A stretch of DNA of 64,000 bases from Sympetrum striolatum (taxonomy: Eukaryota > Arthropoda > Insecta > Odonata > Libellulidae): positions 930,001-994,000 of the forward strand of contig CANPUZ010000050.1 in the NCBI GenBank assembly GCA_947579665.1, read 5' to 3'. Below, one piece after another: positions 25,032 to 37,052 of this stretch. Positions within the stretch are counted from its first letter, which is position 1. Each line of letters begins with the position of its first letter. A program made the position numbers and the translations under genes. Below the pieces are notes generated by a model. It was not told the origin of the DNA. It made no database searches and saw nothing but the letters and a program-made list of their open reading frames with translations.

Positions 25032-26474
25032 TCTTATATATATATAAAAATGGATGTTTGTTTGTATGTTTGTATGTTCCAGATAATCTCGAAAACTAGA
25101 TGTCGCACAATGTTCAAACTTTTAACATCATTAAATGTATTCCCTGGGATGAGCAAGTGATACTTTTAATTTGCCTAAAGTCCACGGTTCGAATCCAGAC
25201 GAGTAAAACAGTTTGTATAAGAAATACACGTAAAGTTCTTTTATTTCGTTGCATGGTTCATTTCTTTTGCAAAACTAAATTAGAAAGAACAGTCGTAGGA
25301 TGTCGAAACTAGCATCCAAAGAATGGAAATAGATTAAAGATTCTTATTTTGGTCGCGGAATATCGTTCTCGATTCGAAATTGCAAGAATTATGATAAAAT
25401 ATACGAAAATTTCATCTAAATTTCCATGTTGTAAACAAACCCATTCCCTTGACGATCAAAGCGATTGTTGATTCCGAGCTCAAGCGTAATTTCTTAAGAA
25501 GACGCGGAAAATTTTTAAAATTTCGAATTTTGCTGACGAGTCTGTAGCAACCAAGTTTTATTTATAGCAACATAATTGTTTACCGTCTTTTTCGTAATAT
25601 AAATGAGTTTTACATTTGTGGTTAACCAACAAATGATTTTTCTCGAACAATTCAACGAGCTGCGTATAAATATCTTGGTAAGTTGTGGATGTATTAAATA
25701 TATAATCTTCTGAATTAAGTATTAAATCTAATCTATTTGCAATGATGTATATTTAGCGATTTACGGAAATGGAGTTAGCAAAGAACGTAAAGATTTCCCA
25801 GATTCGGTGTTTGTAATCTTTGAAGAGTTGAATGGCGAGTTGTAAATTTGTAGCAAACCTCCTGCATCGTATGATAGACCAAAAAGGTAAAGAAATTTTA
25901 TTTTGTTATATGCAGAATGTAAAAATTGATTTAATCGTTGCTTTTAAGTGCTTCCACTCCATATTCATTTACTATCCTTCTGTTATTGGTGTTTAATTTT
26001 TGTTCCTATTTTTATATTGCGATAACATTTGTGTTATTTGTCTTCCGTGTATATGTTGCACGTATTAAGATTGAGAAGCAAGTCAGCTCCATAATACACT
26101 TATCTTCCGCAAAGTATATTCATCGGTGCTTATTAGAGCGATATATAATTTATTTCTGTCATTTAGGTTTGATTCATTAGTACCCCTGTACCTGTCTGAA
26201 AATTTCTCTTTAAACGTGGTACCTATTATCTTAATGTGATATTACAATATATCTTTATATTGCCTCAGTTGGAGATATTTTTTATTCAGATTATTTGAGA
26301 TTGAATATTGAGTTGGTGCGGCTTCGTACACTTCATTGTAACTTAAATTTATTGGTATTTTGGATTGAAAAGTCTGGTATTTGCTATCTATCAAAAATTG
26401 TGAAGTATGTGTTATGATCATGATGTTTATGAAATGTAACATCCCCGTTGAGAATCAACGGGCACTTCAGCTAG
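25032..26474 (+). mobile_element. Helitron-like element with both ends, 1.44 kb
   Basis: The 5' end is A|TCTTATATATATATAAAA; the 3' end is an 8-bp hairpin CCCGTTGA-GAA-TCAACGGG (26444-26462), then CACTTCAGCTAG|T. Flanking A and T match Helitron insertion between A and T. Up to about 25500 it follows the family; 25500-26440 is different sequence, perhaps captured. No Rep/helicase is encoded, so it is non-autonomous. Confidence 0.7.
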
Positions 26475-28315
26475 TAGCTTTATAAAACACGAGAATCAGT
26501 TTCAATTCAACTTCATTTTTGCGATTCTTTCTCGTTTTGATTGAACTATTTCTCCCTTCGTTTGTTTTAATTAGCGTGCGACAAAATCTTTCCGGATGAA
26601 CTTCCGTGCTAAAAACAGTCATCAGATTTGTCCCCACCGAATTACTTAGGTCCAGGAAATACTCGATTCATCTTAAAAAACATTTTTCGTTCATGTCGTG
26701 ACTTCGGAGATTTCGGATAATTTCTTTTACTCTTTGATTTAAATCCTATCAAGTACTTTTCCCTTTTTTCCGTGTGTTCATTGCTGCCCCTCTTCTCTCG
26801 AGAGATCTAATAAATAAAAAGTCGGAATGAAGGAGAGATATTATCACCCGCCATTCTCAGTGGAAGTGTTAAACCTCTTCGCTTAAAATGGTTTTCAGGG
26901 TCCAACGTGACAGATTAGGGACAGTTTGACAATTAAGGGGCCGACGAACAACGTCACGTCTCGAAAATGAATTATTCTCTCTCGAAATTTCCTAAATTTC
27001 GATAATAACTAAGAGCTACAGTTATCAAAATGATAAATTCCCTCATAAAGTTCTTTGAGTTTGCGTATTTTTCAAATTAACTGCGTATTAATCATTTAAA
27101 GTGATTTAAGATTAGCAATTTCTTACAGGCTTGCGTTTTAAATTCTATTTTATGATCCTTCATTTAAAATTGGGTCAATTCTAATTTGCTATTAATGCGC
27201 CTAAATGTTTTAAATCGATCCAAGAAAATATTCCATTGTTCGATTAATCCAACAATTAAACCAGCGCGCATCTTGTTTAGTGTTGCTCGCTAAATCCTTT
27301 TGTTATGCTGCATTTTTAATTCTTTTCATTTTTTCAACTTTCACTATGCGTAGTATATTTACTACAATTAAATATTTTACAAAGAACTGTAATTAAAAAA
27401 AAATTATTATGATTAATTCACTTTGTAAACATTTCTCATTGCTCATTAAAATAAACAATTACATTTATAACATATAATGATCTAACCACGTATATTTATT
27501 AATTATTATACTTGATTTATTCATAATCGTAATTTTTAATTTCAATTTTTTATATTTAAATGCGAAAAATAATGTTTTTTCAAATTGTCTTATTCAATGT
27601 CTTATTTACAACAATAGGAACTTATCACGATTCATATGCTCTTCATTTCGATCATTTTATCGTCATTTTTCTGTTTTCTACACACCTTTAACTCACGTCG
27701 TCAGAGAAAACGCAAACATATTCGCTCTTCATTTGTTTCGATCGAGTTTAAAATATCGTTGCTTTTTTGTTCTTCATAGGGTTGTCGCACCTCCTCTTCC
27801 CCCGCCCGCTTACTAGGCATTTAAATCTCCAGTATCGTCGTTCTCTTGTTTTCCAACAATCCCCTTTACGATGACGTAACTCATTGTTCAACTGTTTCTC
27901 ATTTGCTTAACCTATTGCTAGGCTTTTGCCATTCCTATAATTGTTGATACCTCTGTCGTCATGGTAACCTCCCCTCCTTCCCCTCCCCCCTCCGCTCATC
28001 AAAATGTCAGACAACACCCACGAAAAAGGTATCGCCTTAACAACCGTAACTAAGTCCACCCTCAACGAGCTTCTCGCTGGAATAGCCTCTTCCACCGTGG
28101 GTCACTCCGTTTGTTTCAATGAGCCGCTCTTCAGAGAGAAAAATTTTCCCCATAACGAAGCGACTTCCACGCGTTATTCTATTCCAGGGGCCCGCAATAG
28201 AGGCTATCGGAAGCTCCCTTTTGTGAGGCTTTACAGAGACAGCGAAAAAGTGTTCATAACCACAAAATGCACGCGTCTAGTACATTTTCGTCTTTACACG
28301 CTCTATTGAATTCGC
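26475..28315. other. No recognised gene
   Basis: Mostly AT-rich. 27780-28200 is GC-richer with purine/pyrimidine-biased stretches and short frames on both strands (plus 28004-28309; minus 28095-27907) that I do not trust. Confidence 0.35.
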
Positions 28316-28317
28316 TC

Positions 28318-28400
28318 TTTAAAATTAGAAACAATGGCCGTACGAAGTCGAGCCAAGCACCGATGGAAACATAATTGAATGGAGTGTAAGATTTAAGTGG
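28318..28400 (+). mobile_element. Small Helitron-family scrap
   Basis: AAAATTAGAAACAATGGCCG followed by TACGAAGTCGAGCCAAGCAC only. Confidence 0.4.
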
Positions 28401-29024
28401 ACAAATGTCGTTCTAACTTAGCAATTGCGGGGATTTTGACTGTTTAAACGAACCTTTTTATTGGATTTTGAGTGTGTGCGGTGGCTGGCAGGTGCTTGCT
28501 GCGATCGCCAGATTCACCGCAAGCATTGGCCTCGAATTCAATCGGCGTTAACGCTATCCCTTATTTTCGCTGGCGAGGAAATGTGGTGATCTTATGCACT
28601 ATCCATTAATTGAAATAGATCTCAATACTTTTTATTCATTTCATTACTCATGAGCTGTAATAAATTAGAGCATTTGTCTTCTTCGGCAATGTCCGAAAAA
28701 GAGAAAATAAAAGAAAAATCACAATGTATTTGTTTGTAACTTTTTGCGTTCTGCATATCACAAAACTTAAAATTGCATTTCCGTTTTGATCAAGAAATAC
28801 GTTGTTGGAGATTTGCTACAACTTTACAACTCGTTGTTCAACTTCTAAAAGATTACAAACACTGAATATGGGAAATCTTTACGGTATTAAGTCCATTTTC
28901 GTTAATTGCTTCGTAGCTTCGTAAGAAAACACAGGTAACGCACCTGGGAAGTCCAATTATGGGGGATAAGTGATAGGATTTGATCAGAAAAAGATTTGAC
29001 AGCTTATTTTTATTAAGAATGGCA

Positions 29025-29145
29025 TTATTTGGTTTCGATAATATCCATATCGTCTGCCAAATGACAAAACCCCATCAATGGAAGGAGATGATGCATCCAA
29101 GTTTCCGTAGCAACCACCAACTTTCCATTCACACTTTCCGGATAC
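29025..29145 (-). pseudogene. Copy A exon 4
   Basis: LRRCT end, same length as copies B and C. AATAAA lies at 29009-29014 (minus), at a slightly different offset because the 3' flank has diverged. Confidence 0.75.
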
Positions 29146-29351
29146 CTGAGAATAACAGAATTCGTGTCAGTAATGAAAAGCATGTTGTAAATGCAGTTGA
29201 TGAATTAGATGGAGAGCTTAAATTTACATAATGATATACACATAAAATCATAACCAGTTCCTCAATCAAGCGTATCTATAAAATCAAAGGATTCTATTAG
29301 AAACGTCGAACCTACATTTAAGAATGTCATATGTTAAAATACATCCACTAC

Positions 29352-29563
29352 CTGCATGTTAAATTGGTGGCGTCTATCCTCGCTTGCAGTAACCAGTCTA
29401 ACCTTTTAGTTCGCCACAGTTCGCTCAAGAGAACGACGTCCTCCTCGACCACACGAAGAAAAGGAAGAACTCTGCATCCACATTCAAAAGGATTGTATCC
29501 CAATAGAATAGTGGCATGGCTATACTTGTGTTTGTCGCATTTTGTGGTAATGTTCCGGACCAA
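29352..29563 (-). pseudogene. Copy A exon 3
   Basis: LRRCT first part with NPFECGC preserved. Acceptor TTTCAG and donor CAG|GTAGTG retained. Confidence 0.8.
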
Positions 29564-30478
29564 CTGAAAGAAAACGAGTTTGTTTCTAATTTTAAGTGGT
29601 AGTTTTCTACAACTATTTATTTGGCTCCCTTTCCGTCTGTGAATTTCATCTCTGCATATTATCACTCAGTGGAATCATATAAAGTAAGTCACATGCCTTT
29701 TATAGTGCTAATGATTTGTGATGATAGCAATATGGTCGAAAATTGATAAGTTTGATTTCGAGGTGAATACACATCTTTTTGCCATAATCTTTAAGTCAGA
29801 TCCGAATATTAACCCAGTTGATGAATTCCGGTTATTTTTCAAACTTAAGAAAGCAAGTTAAATATTCTAATCATAAAGTTAATATTTTGTATACTTCATC
29901 AGGCTATCCATATTTCGAATTATTAATACTGTTCCATCTTCTGCAAGAACTGGCAATCCGTCCTAGATTATCTCAAGCGCTAGGGAGGATAATTTTCCAA
30001 ATGTTGACAAAGGGGAGCCTCATAAGTAGGAATAAGTAATTCAACTTCCTATTCTCCAATACGAACATTAATGAATCAATCATATAAAAAGTAATTACGA
30101 GACATAAAATTTTGAATAATATTTAGTTCTACCTTAAAAGATTATTATTTTGTAACAACTCTCTAAAACTTAATGATAATCGGCAAAACGCTCTGTTACT
30201 TTCAAATGGTTCAATATGAAATGATGTAAAGATATCCTCCGTTGTGTTAAGTTTGAGGGTAATTATTTTATTGGTTGAAAAACACATCATTTGTAAATTT
30301 ATCAGTGCATAAAATTTTTATTACTGTATATAATTTGGTATTATACGATGAGATAGTTTTTCTACGGTGGATGAAACATTATCAGTCGCACGACATGTGT
30401 GGACATGCCTTAAAATGAAAACGGGATAATACAATTACCATAAATCAGTCAAGCAATTTCACCGTCATAACCACTCAC

Positions 30479-30721
30479 CATTGCATGAGGAATATGAATG
30501 CTTCCAATCAAATTGTTCCTTAGGTCCACTGTTAGGTTGTGGCATGGATGATATGGGACATAATCTTCAAATTCGTCCCACATATAATAGGAGAACAGCA
30601 ATTCTTGATAAGACAGATGTTTAATCTTGTTGTAGCGAAGATCCAGTATCCTCAGCTTATGGTTTTTTAATCGAAAATTTAAAGCAATGTCCGTTATGTC
30701 GTTGTGAGCTAGGTACAGCTC
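30479..30721 (-). pseudogene. Copy A exon 2
   Basis: 81 codons, splice sites as in copy B. Replacements visible: AHND for AHNE, and SIHIPHAM for SIDIPHTM. Confidence 0.8.
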
Positions 30722-30990
30722 CTTTAAGGAAAACACAAAATGCCGTTGAAAAAAGAGAAAACAAAATAAATCTTGGAACAATTGATTGCAGTAACGTTTC
30801 GAATTGCTTCGAGTTTTCTTTGAAATGTTCCATAATAATACCTCCACTTTACCTTTCGATATTCTTGCATGTTTTAGTCCTTATTTGTAAGAATTAAATA
30901 GATAAATTGCACAGAAATTAAAAATACGCTGTTAAAACGGAGGGAATCGCCATGACGCTGTAGCGAATCCAAACTTCTTTAATATTATTA

Positions 30991-31464
30991 CTAGCAGCTG
31001 CCTACTGCTCCGCAGGCAGGTTAGTTCCCTTACGTTTGATGGGTCAGCATCGAAAGGTATTCGAGGCCTTCGTCAAAGATTCCGAAAAAGTAGATAATGT
31101 CAGAGACCGCAAATTCGGGACCTCACCCTCAGCAGTGAGATCAACCGATAAAGACTTAACTATGTTAAATGACGCGATAGGTAAGCGGCGTTCGTCATCC
31201 CAAAAGAAAACGTCTCCCACTGCCCTCATTTTCCCGATTTTTTTAGTTTTTCGCCCGTTTTGCACCTCTAAACTCAACAAAAAAATTTAAATCTATTAAA
31301 TTAAAATTTAAAAATTTTTGCACGCCTGTGCGTGCAGGCCGTCCGCCTCCAGTGCACTAAAAATCGTTGCGGGAGATTGAATTTAGACTCAGATTTTGCT
31401 AAAAGTGTTACATCCCTTTTTTGAGGACGGACGGACACGATTCTGTCTTAATATATATATAGGA
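30991..31464 (-). mobile_element. Short Helitron-like element in copy A intron 1
   Basis: On the minus strand it starts A|TCCTATATATATATTAAG, typical of Helitron 5' ends, and ends CTGCTAG|T after a CTGCC...GGCAG hairpin. The A and T flanks fit insertion between A and T. Length 474 bp with no coding capacity. Confidence 0.65.
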
Positions 31465-32845
31465 TTATGATGAGCACGCAAAATATTCTCCGGGTATTTT
31501 CAAATGATATAAGTAATTATGGGAAAAATGATCACGTATTAGAGGAATCACAAGAAAACACAAATACCGTTCATAATCAATGGACATTATTTTCTTAAAA
31601 ATTGACTCAGTATGATCTCGTACCTCATTATCAAATTATGATATTTTTAAAAAGGGTTCGTTGAATGAAATAAGTTCGTTTAATTTCTTTCCTAATATGC
31701 TCTTGAGGAACCAATTTCAAATATAATTTCAGAACCATGATGGGACCAATTTCAGGTGAAAGTAGACAGAAAGACGGCATTACTTGAGGCACATGAGTTG
31801 GATTCGGTATAGAAACGCCATAGGATCCCTTATCTTTATATAGTCTATTATGTTTCGCAGTTACGCATGTATGGAAACCCACTTAATTCTAGATGGGCCA
31901 TTATGAATTGTAATGTTCCCTAGTCCTATACACTGTTACTTTCACAGCAGGACATATGAGCACATCAATCAAGGGTGACCAACTGCGAAGGTAGGACAGC
32001 CTGCTTTCTCCTGTAATAGTTCCCATCATGCTACTTTTCATCCCAAAAAGAAACATCCTGTCATGGGAAGCTACGCCATGATGATCTAAAATAGCAATGA
32101 GCGGAGGGGAAAGCGAGGTAGCAGTTCTAAAACCCTGAAACCAAATGAAGCCCAACTTTCAAGTTCGATATATGATCAAATCACCTCCGTACGTAAATCA
32201 TAGTTTATAAACATTTTAGTTTCTGGTTTGATACCAGAGGAGGTCTGCATTTTTTCGAGAAATGTTTGTAAAGTTCACCTTAACTCCTTATAGGATTTAT
32301 TTTTATGGAAAAATTAATTAGAGAGCATAGACAATGATGCTAAAGGAGAAGCAACGGAATTATTTATTTCATTCGTTTCTTGTCATCGAATTCGGCCGAT
32401 TTTACTAAAGCATGGTAGTTGTTATGCGATGCTAATTCCAGCCAATTAAAAAGGAAAGGGATTAAACTTAAGTTATTTAGTAATATAAGTGTTCGAACCA
32501 TTCTTTTCTGAAATACGTAATTGTAAACCATAGACAAGCTTAAAATTAATTTGTCAAGTTATATGTACTCGAGTTTTTAGGAAATCCTTTTAACTGACCG
32601 TTTATTTCCGTAGCATTCTCGACCATGAACGATGCTCCATTTACGGAAACATTTGTATTACATATTCAATAATTCAAAAGAAGTATTTTCCGAAGGAATA
32701 ATTATAACGTACTTTAGTAACTAGTCTATAACTAGTGCAATGAGTACTAGTATTAGTACTAGTAAATGAGAATTTTGTTCCATTGGACCGAAGGGAAACG
32801 TATCTCTTATTTAACTAAAAACAGAAAATAGTCAGAACTACTCAC
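31465..32845 (-). other. Copy A intron 1, remainder
   Basis: AT-rich intron with two short minus-strand open frames (31631-31882, 31901-32155) that are almost unchanged in copy B at 49220-49744. They resemble no family I recognise and are not needed for the LRR reading frame. 32220-32290 holds a scrap with the TTTGATACCAGAGG motif of the Helitron family. Near the donor, four ACTAGT hexamers cluster at 32719-32764. Confidence 0.4.
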
Positions 32846-35083
32846 CTCCAAATCTTGCAGATGCACAAAGGGGGATATTTTTCCTGTCATTCTCAGGTAT
32901 TCATCGTAGAACCAAGGCCAGTTTTTGGAGTCGATTCGATTGTGAGAAAGGTCCAATACCAATACGTGCCCCAATGATTGTTTGGAAATCAATTTCGATA
33001 TGTTGCAATTTCTAATGGACACTTTTCGACAGCTCATGTGGTTACCTAGCAAACTGAGCTCTACATTTTCCATCGGATTTCCAGAGATATCCAAGAATTC
33101 TAGCTTCAGACCGCAGAAGAGTGTTGTGTTGTAGAATCCTCCTTTTAATTGATTCTGGAAATAATCATTCTCCGAATAAAGGTAATCTTCCTTCTGAGGA
33201 TCAATGTACTCTGGCAGAGATTTCATCCGGTTGAACGACAAATCAAGAGAAGATAAACTTTTTAGATGCATTGAGAAAACCTGTCTCGGAAGCTCTTCAA
33301 TTCTATTGCCGGATAAGTTCAGGAAATTCAAGTTCGCGCACGACTCGAAAACTCTCAGGTCAAGATTCTTGATGAGATTGTTGGATAAATCGAGGTATTC
33401 TAGCGAAGACATATTCAGCCAAGATATATCGGTGAAGAAATTGCTTCCAGCGCCGATATGAGTTAAAAATTCGAAATTTTGAAAAGTTAGGAAGAATTTC
33501 CCTTTCAGCATGTTATTTCCCAGGTAAATTTTTTTTAATTTACTCATTGGCTGTATAGCAACCGTATCAATCTGGGATATTTTGTTGTTAGAGATGTCGA
33601 AGTAGGTGATTTCTGGCATGCTAGAGAAAGGATCTCGCGGAATTCGTGTTAATTTATTGTAGGATAGATCCAAATGTTCCAAATAGGAGAAATTATGTCC
33701 GACAATATGATCAATCTTTGATATGTCGTTGTGGGAAACATCGATCCGAGTCAAATTAATATTGAGATCTAACAAACTCTTTGGGATTGAAGTTAGCAAG
33801 TTACCTCGAAATAAAACTCCCTGCAAATACTCATTTACTTCAAAAAATCCGTCTGGTAAGTGGGTGAGTTGGTTATAGCTCAAATCTATACTTAAAATAT
33901 TGGGAAAACTGCGAAAGAAGTCTTTATGAATCGATTTAATGGAGGAATTCCTCCTTTCAATGTTATAAACTTTTTCACCGTGTATAAAATTGTTCACGAA
34001 ATTGATTTCACAACCGTTGTCGTTCAATTTAAAAGACTGTAACCTGTTCATTTGTATTACTCTATTTGGTAAACTGGATATGCGGTTCCCAGACAAGTCA
34101 ATATCAATAGAAGTATTTAACTTTGAAAGTCAATCGGGATGAAGGTCAAGATGGGGATTTTCAATCATGTAGATAAATTCAGCGTCAATCTGTCGTGAGC
34201 ATGAGTCACCGATGACCCCCTCAATGGATGTTTGAGATATTCTAAGGTATACCAGTTTTTGAAGTAGTTTAAAACTCTTCGGTAAGCTTTTCCATCCGAT
34301 ATCCTCAATTGACAAGGTTGATATATTATAAATAGGCACAACGAAGTCTTCATTTATTTCTTTGGAAGGAGAGTTGTATATGATAAGTTTTCTTAAATTA
34401 TGCAATCCGGTGAAATCTATCTTTCCGGAGGAGAGTTTTTTATTTGCGAAGAATTGGACGGATGTTAATGCTGGAAGATTTGAAAAGAACCCGTTCTCTA
34501 GTCGTTCAATCATTGTGATTTCTATGAGTATTTCCGAGAGCTTAAGTACTGTCGACTTAAATAAGTCCTTCGGTAAGGTCCTTAGGAGGACGCATGATAT
34601 CGTTAAGCTATCCAATTTACTTAGATTATGGAATTGATGGGGAGCCAGAATAAAGTCTTTTCTCTCGGTGCACTCAAGGCTCAATTGCCCTATTTCGGCG
34701 GGGTACCGGAAGTCTAGGATGGAGTCAAGCGGACAATCATCAAGTCTGAGTTTAATGGGAGATCTTGCAACTTCTTCGGATAAATGGATTATGTGGTCTC
34801 TTATGTCTTCTCTTCCAACGGTTTTGTTGCAGTTGATAATTAATTCCTGCCATTTGTTATCGTAAATTGCATTTAAAAGTGCATCACATTGGTAGAAGAA
34901 CCCTTCAGTCGTAGTCTTACATAAACATGATGTTTTCATCTTGCATTCCATTTTCCATAATGTTACCTTAAAATCTTCAATATATGTTGTATAATACCTC
35001 CTCATAAGGTACTTTCCGTGGTTAAAACCTGATGCGAAGAGAAATAGATTGATGGAAATCAGCATCCTTAACTTGAAATCCAT
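32846..35083 (-). pseudogene. Copy A exon 1, interrupted by TGA at 34130-34132
   Basis: It has 746 codons, two fewer than the intact copy because of a length change just after the signal peptide. The donor GAG|GTGAGT is intact. The open frame also extends 33 codons upstream of the real start, into inserted MITE sequence; those codons have no signal-peptide character and are not part of the gene. Confidence 0.8.
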
Positions 35084-35091
35084 TCTGCAAA

Positions 35092-35957
35092 GAAAAAAAT
35101 CTGATGTGGCCAGCACATGACTTTCTCCATACGTAAGATGTAAATATATATCTACGACAGTAATTTCGAACTCTATATTCAATCTAAACTTTGAAGATGA
35201 GTGATTAATTTATATATATTATTATCTTTTACGTCACAAATATTATAAATAATGTTTTTCAGGACATGTTCGATGAAAAACGAAGAAGTGGCCTTTCGCC
35301 CCAGCGCCCAGAGCGCCCACAACGTACATAATCAGCAACTTCCGGTTTATCAGTATTTCATGAGTAACTCCTAAACAATCAGTGATAAAAAAATATGTTT
35401 CATACAAAAGTCATAGTAAATTATATTTTCTAAAACTTTTATGTCTAATACTATATACCTAAATATCATGTTTATGGAGATATTTTGAAAACCGGAAATG
35501 AGCTTTGAAGAATGAAGCTCGACTTCCGGTTAACCGATTTACTCCAAAATCTAATCAACTCTAAACACACCAACCAAAATACTATATATAAAATTTGGTG
35601 TTCATCCGACAAACAATTTTCATGTTAGAGCGCCCACAAAGTACATAATCAGATACTTCCGGTTTATCGGTATTTCACGAATAACTCCTAATCAAGCGGT
35701 GATACAAAAATATATTAAATACAAAAGTTATAGTAAATTACATTATCTAAAACTTTTATAAGTAATACAATATACGTATATATCATATTTATGGAGATAT
35801 TTTGAAAACCGGAAATGAGCTTTAATGAATAAAGCTCGACTTCCGGTTGACCGATTTACTCCAAAAACTATTCAACTCTGACAGCACACACACCACTACT
35901 ATATATGAAGTTTGGTATTGATACGACTTATGGTTTTCACGTTAGAGCGCCCACTAT

Positions 35958-35988
<31 letters not shown>

Positions 35989-37008
35989 ACACACACACAC
36001 ACACACACATACACACAGACATCATTCCGAAAATGGTCAAAACGTGTTCTAGGGACCCCAAAACATGTATTTCCGTTGAAATCTCGAAGTCGATTTTTTT
36101 CATGAAAACAATACTTTCTCTATACTTCGTATATGGAGAAAGTAAAAAATCTGATGTGGCCAGCACATGACTTTCTCCATTTACATAAGATGTAAATATT
36201 TACCTACGACAGTAATTTCGAACTCTATAATCCATCTAAACTTGGAAGATGAATGATTAATTTATATATTATTATCTTTTACGCCACAAACGTTATAAAT
36301 AATGTTTTTCGGGACATGCTCGATGAAAAACGATGAATTTGGTCTTTCGCCCATATGGCCCAGAGCGCCCACAAAATACATACTCAGCAACTTTCGGTTT
36401 ATCAGTATTTCCTGAATAAATCCTAAACAATCAGTGATACAAAAATATATTTCATACAAAAGTTATAGTAAATTACATTTTATAAAACATTTATAAATAA
36501 TAGTATATACCTAAATATCATGTTTATGGAGATATTTTGAAAACCGGAAATGAGCTTTGAAGAATGAAGCTCAACTTCCGGTTAACCGATTCACCCGAAA
36601 AACTAATCAACTCTAACGACTGTAATAAAAGCACTATATATGAAATTTGGTGTTGATCCGACAAATAGTTTTCATGTTAGAGCGCCCACAAAGTACATAA
36701 TCATCTTCTTCCGGTTTATCAGTATTTCACGAATAACTCCTAATCAACCGGTGATACAAAAATATGTTAAAAACAAACGTTATAGTAAAACAGATTATCT
36801 AAAACTTTTATAAGGTATACAATATACCTATATATCATATTTATGGAGATATTTTGAAAACCGGAAATGAGCTTTAATGAATAAAGCTCGACTTCCGGTT
36901 GATCGATTTACTCCAAAAACTATTCAACTCTGACAGCACACACACCACTACTATATATGAAGTTTGGTATTGATACGACCAATAGTTTTCAGGTTAGAGC
37001 GCCCACTG

Positions 37009-37052
<44 letters not shown>

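Larger units (their letters stand above)
29025..35083 (-). pseudogene. LRR gene copy A, probable pseudogene (nonsense codon, 5' insertion)
   Basis: Same four-exon gene as the copy at 46806-52678: exons 35083-32846, 30721-30479, 29563-29352 and 29145-29025, all splice sites kept. Codon 318, a conserved Cys TGT in the intact copy, is TGA here (34130-34132); the frame is otherwise open on both sides, so this single change truncates the protein within the first third of the LRRs. The start codon is also separated from its ancestral 5' region by a 2.1-kb MITE doublet. Replacements relative to the intact copy cluster at residues 20-35 and 303-308 of this copy. Stop-codon readthrough or a short secreted product of 317 residues remain possible but have no support in the sequence. 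Confidence 0.8.

Noticed and set aside
25938..26180. Hydrophobic 80-codon frame that looks like membrane segments
   Set aside because: T-rich DNA inside a Helitron-like element gives Phe/Leu runs by composition alone.
27907..28095. Minus-strand frame with MSGGGRGRRGGYHDDRG, resembling an RGG RNA-binding protein
   Set aside because: Arises from a short C/T-rich tract; the glycine-arginine stretch is brief, with no RRM or continuation.
28004..28309. 101-codon plus-strand frame starting MSDNTHEKG with a good start context
   Set aside because: No motif, no splice support, no second copy; cannot be told from chance.
35084..35182. Longer N-terminus for LRR copy A starting at 35182
   Set aside because: The extra 33 codons come from inserted MITE sequence; the signal peptide and the copy B homology start at 35083.
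35905..36105. Open frames with long His-Thr runs (also 22655-22855 and 36957-37244)
   Set aside because: Translation of CA microsatellites inside MITEs.
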